From assembly GCA_025998475.1 (NCBI GenBank), contig BNVZ01000052.1, forward strand, positions 1-7,671: a DNA stretch of 7,671 bases, written 5' to 3'. A program made the position numbers and the translations under genes. Below are positions 7,075 to 7,671 of this stretch, one piece after another. The stretch is from Endomicrobiia bacterium (GTDB taxonomy: Bacteria; Elusimicrobiota; Endomicrobiia; Endomicrobiales; Endomicrobiaceae). The notes under the pieces were generated by a model that saw nothing but the letters and a program-made list of their open reading frames with translations, searched no databases and had not been told where the DNA came from. Numbering within the stretch: position 1 is the stretch's first letter; the number at the start of each line of letters is the position of its first letter.

Positions 7075-7671
7075 TCAGTACATTGTACTTAGAATTTGAA
7101 TACAACTAAACAGATAAACACTTGCCCAATTTTCAACCTGTATAGTCTTTACTAACGGTATTATCCCAAACAGTTTGTAGTTTACTTTTTTAATTTTGTG
7201 CTCCCTTGATATTTTTAAATAAAAAAAATCTAGTATACAGTGCACACGCAATTCAGGAAATATATGCTTCTTGTTTATGGCCACCTCCATCTCTTTCAAC
7301 ATTTCTTTAAGCCGGATTATAGCTAAATATATCTGCTCGTTGCCCCATATTTTTAAAAGGGTCTCTCCACATATTTAACAAATACTTGTTCTTATCCTTC
7401 AAGGTATAGCCCAACACATCTCTCAGATAATTTTGTCTCAAAGTCGTCTCGTATTTAAAGAGGATTTCTTTCTTTTTTAGTAATACTATTTTTTGACAAC
7501 AAATACTTCCCTAATACTTCTTGGATGATAGCAAATTTGTGTGTCTTTATAATACGTATCCAGAGCTCACCGTCTTCACACGGTGAACCTTCAGGATAAA
7601 AGAATTTATTTTCTATAATATCGCATCTACGCAGCATAACCGTAGAATGGCACAAGGTTCAAGTACAACTG
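7075..7671 (-). pseudogene. Family 2 glycosyltransferase relic, C-terminal part
   Basis: The minus strand carries the C-terminal half of a GT2 glycosyltransferase in three frames. The first (7655 down to the stop at 7457-7455) reads CHSTVMLRR, then EDGELWIRIIKTHKFA, then EVLGKYL. This is the HSTVM-x-RR / ED-x-x-LW-x-R pattern of GT2 enzymes that build surface polysaccharides. The second frame (about 7459 to the stop at 7309-7307) reads KYETTLRQNYLRDVLGYTL and then MWRDPFKNMGQRA. The third (7302 region to the stop at 7075) ends YKLFGIIPLVK and YLFSCIQIL, like the LFG-x-IPLLK tail repeats common in such proteins. A TGA at 7662-7660 lies in frame upstream of the HST block. With two frameshifts and this stop it is a pseudogene. 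It continues off the right edge, where the catalytic N-terminal domain would lie. Confidence 0.75.

Noticed and set aside
7075..7302. 75-residue minus-strand open frame as a small gene
   Set aside because: Its content is the LFG-x-IPLLK type tail of the same glycosyltransferase relic.
7455..7655. 66-residue minus-strand open frame as a stand-alone gene
   Set aside because: It starts at a TTG inside a GT2 domain, and its continuation is found in another frame right after the stop, so it is part of a pseudogene.
1..7671. CRISPR array, tRNA or rRNA genes
   Set aside because: I saw no regularly spaced repeats, no tRNA-like T-arm signature in the gaps and no rRNA-like sequence.

Overview
The window is AT-rich and carries five intact plus-strand genes between eroded, minus-strand gene relics. 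Compact operons flanked by decayed genes, together with the style of the proteins, suggest a reduced bacterial genome. An Endomicrobium-like (Elusimicrobiota) endosymbiont of termite-gut flagellates is my best guess. That guess rests on pattern recognition, not on a marker gene.

Layout. Bases 1-227 hold a decayed minus-strand class-III aminotransferase, probably bioA-like. Bases 228-380 hold a leader with a plausible promoter. Next come an intact 2,3-bisphosphoglycerate-dependent phosphoglycerate mutase (gpmA, 381-1127), a short FtsH-like membrane AAA+ zinc protease (1204-2829) and an unrecognised lipoprotein (2892-3671). Gaps of 62-76 bases and no convincing terminator suggest these three may be co-transcribed. 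After a 189-base gap comes a tight pair 25 bases apart: an AMP-forming acyl/acetyl-CoA synthetase (best start 3861, not 3789) and phosphate acetyltransferase (pta, 5560-6561). A small hairpin with a T run follows pta.

Bases 6562-7671 contain no intact gene. Read on the minus strand across several frames, they hold the C-terminal catalytic part of an IS3-family transposase (6762-7035) and the C-terminal half of a family 2 glycosyltransferase (7075-7671, running off the window). Short open frames there are fragments of these relics, not genes.

Functionally, gpmA belongs to glycolysis and the synthetase-pta pair handles acyl-CoA and acyl-phosphate, so both fit sugar-based carbon metabolism. The membrane protease and the lipoprotein lie together and may share an envelope role, which is inference from position. 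No clearly new system is visible. The best leads are the reduced-loop FtsH paralogue with its lipoprotein neighbour, and the pairing of an AMP-forming synthetase with pta without acetate kinase.
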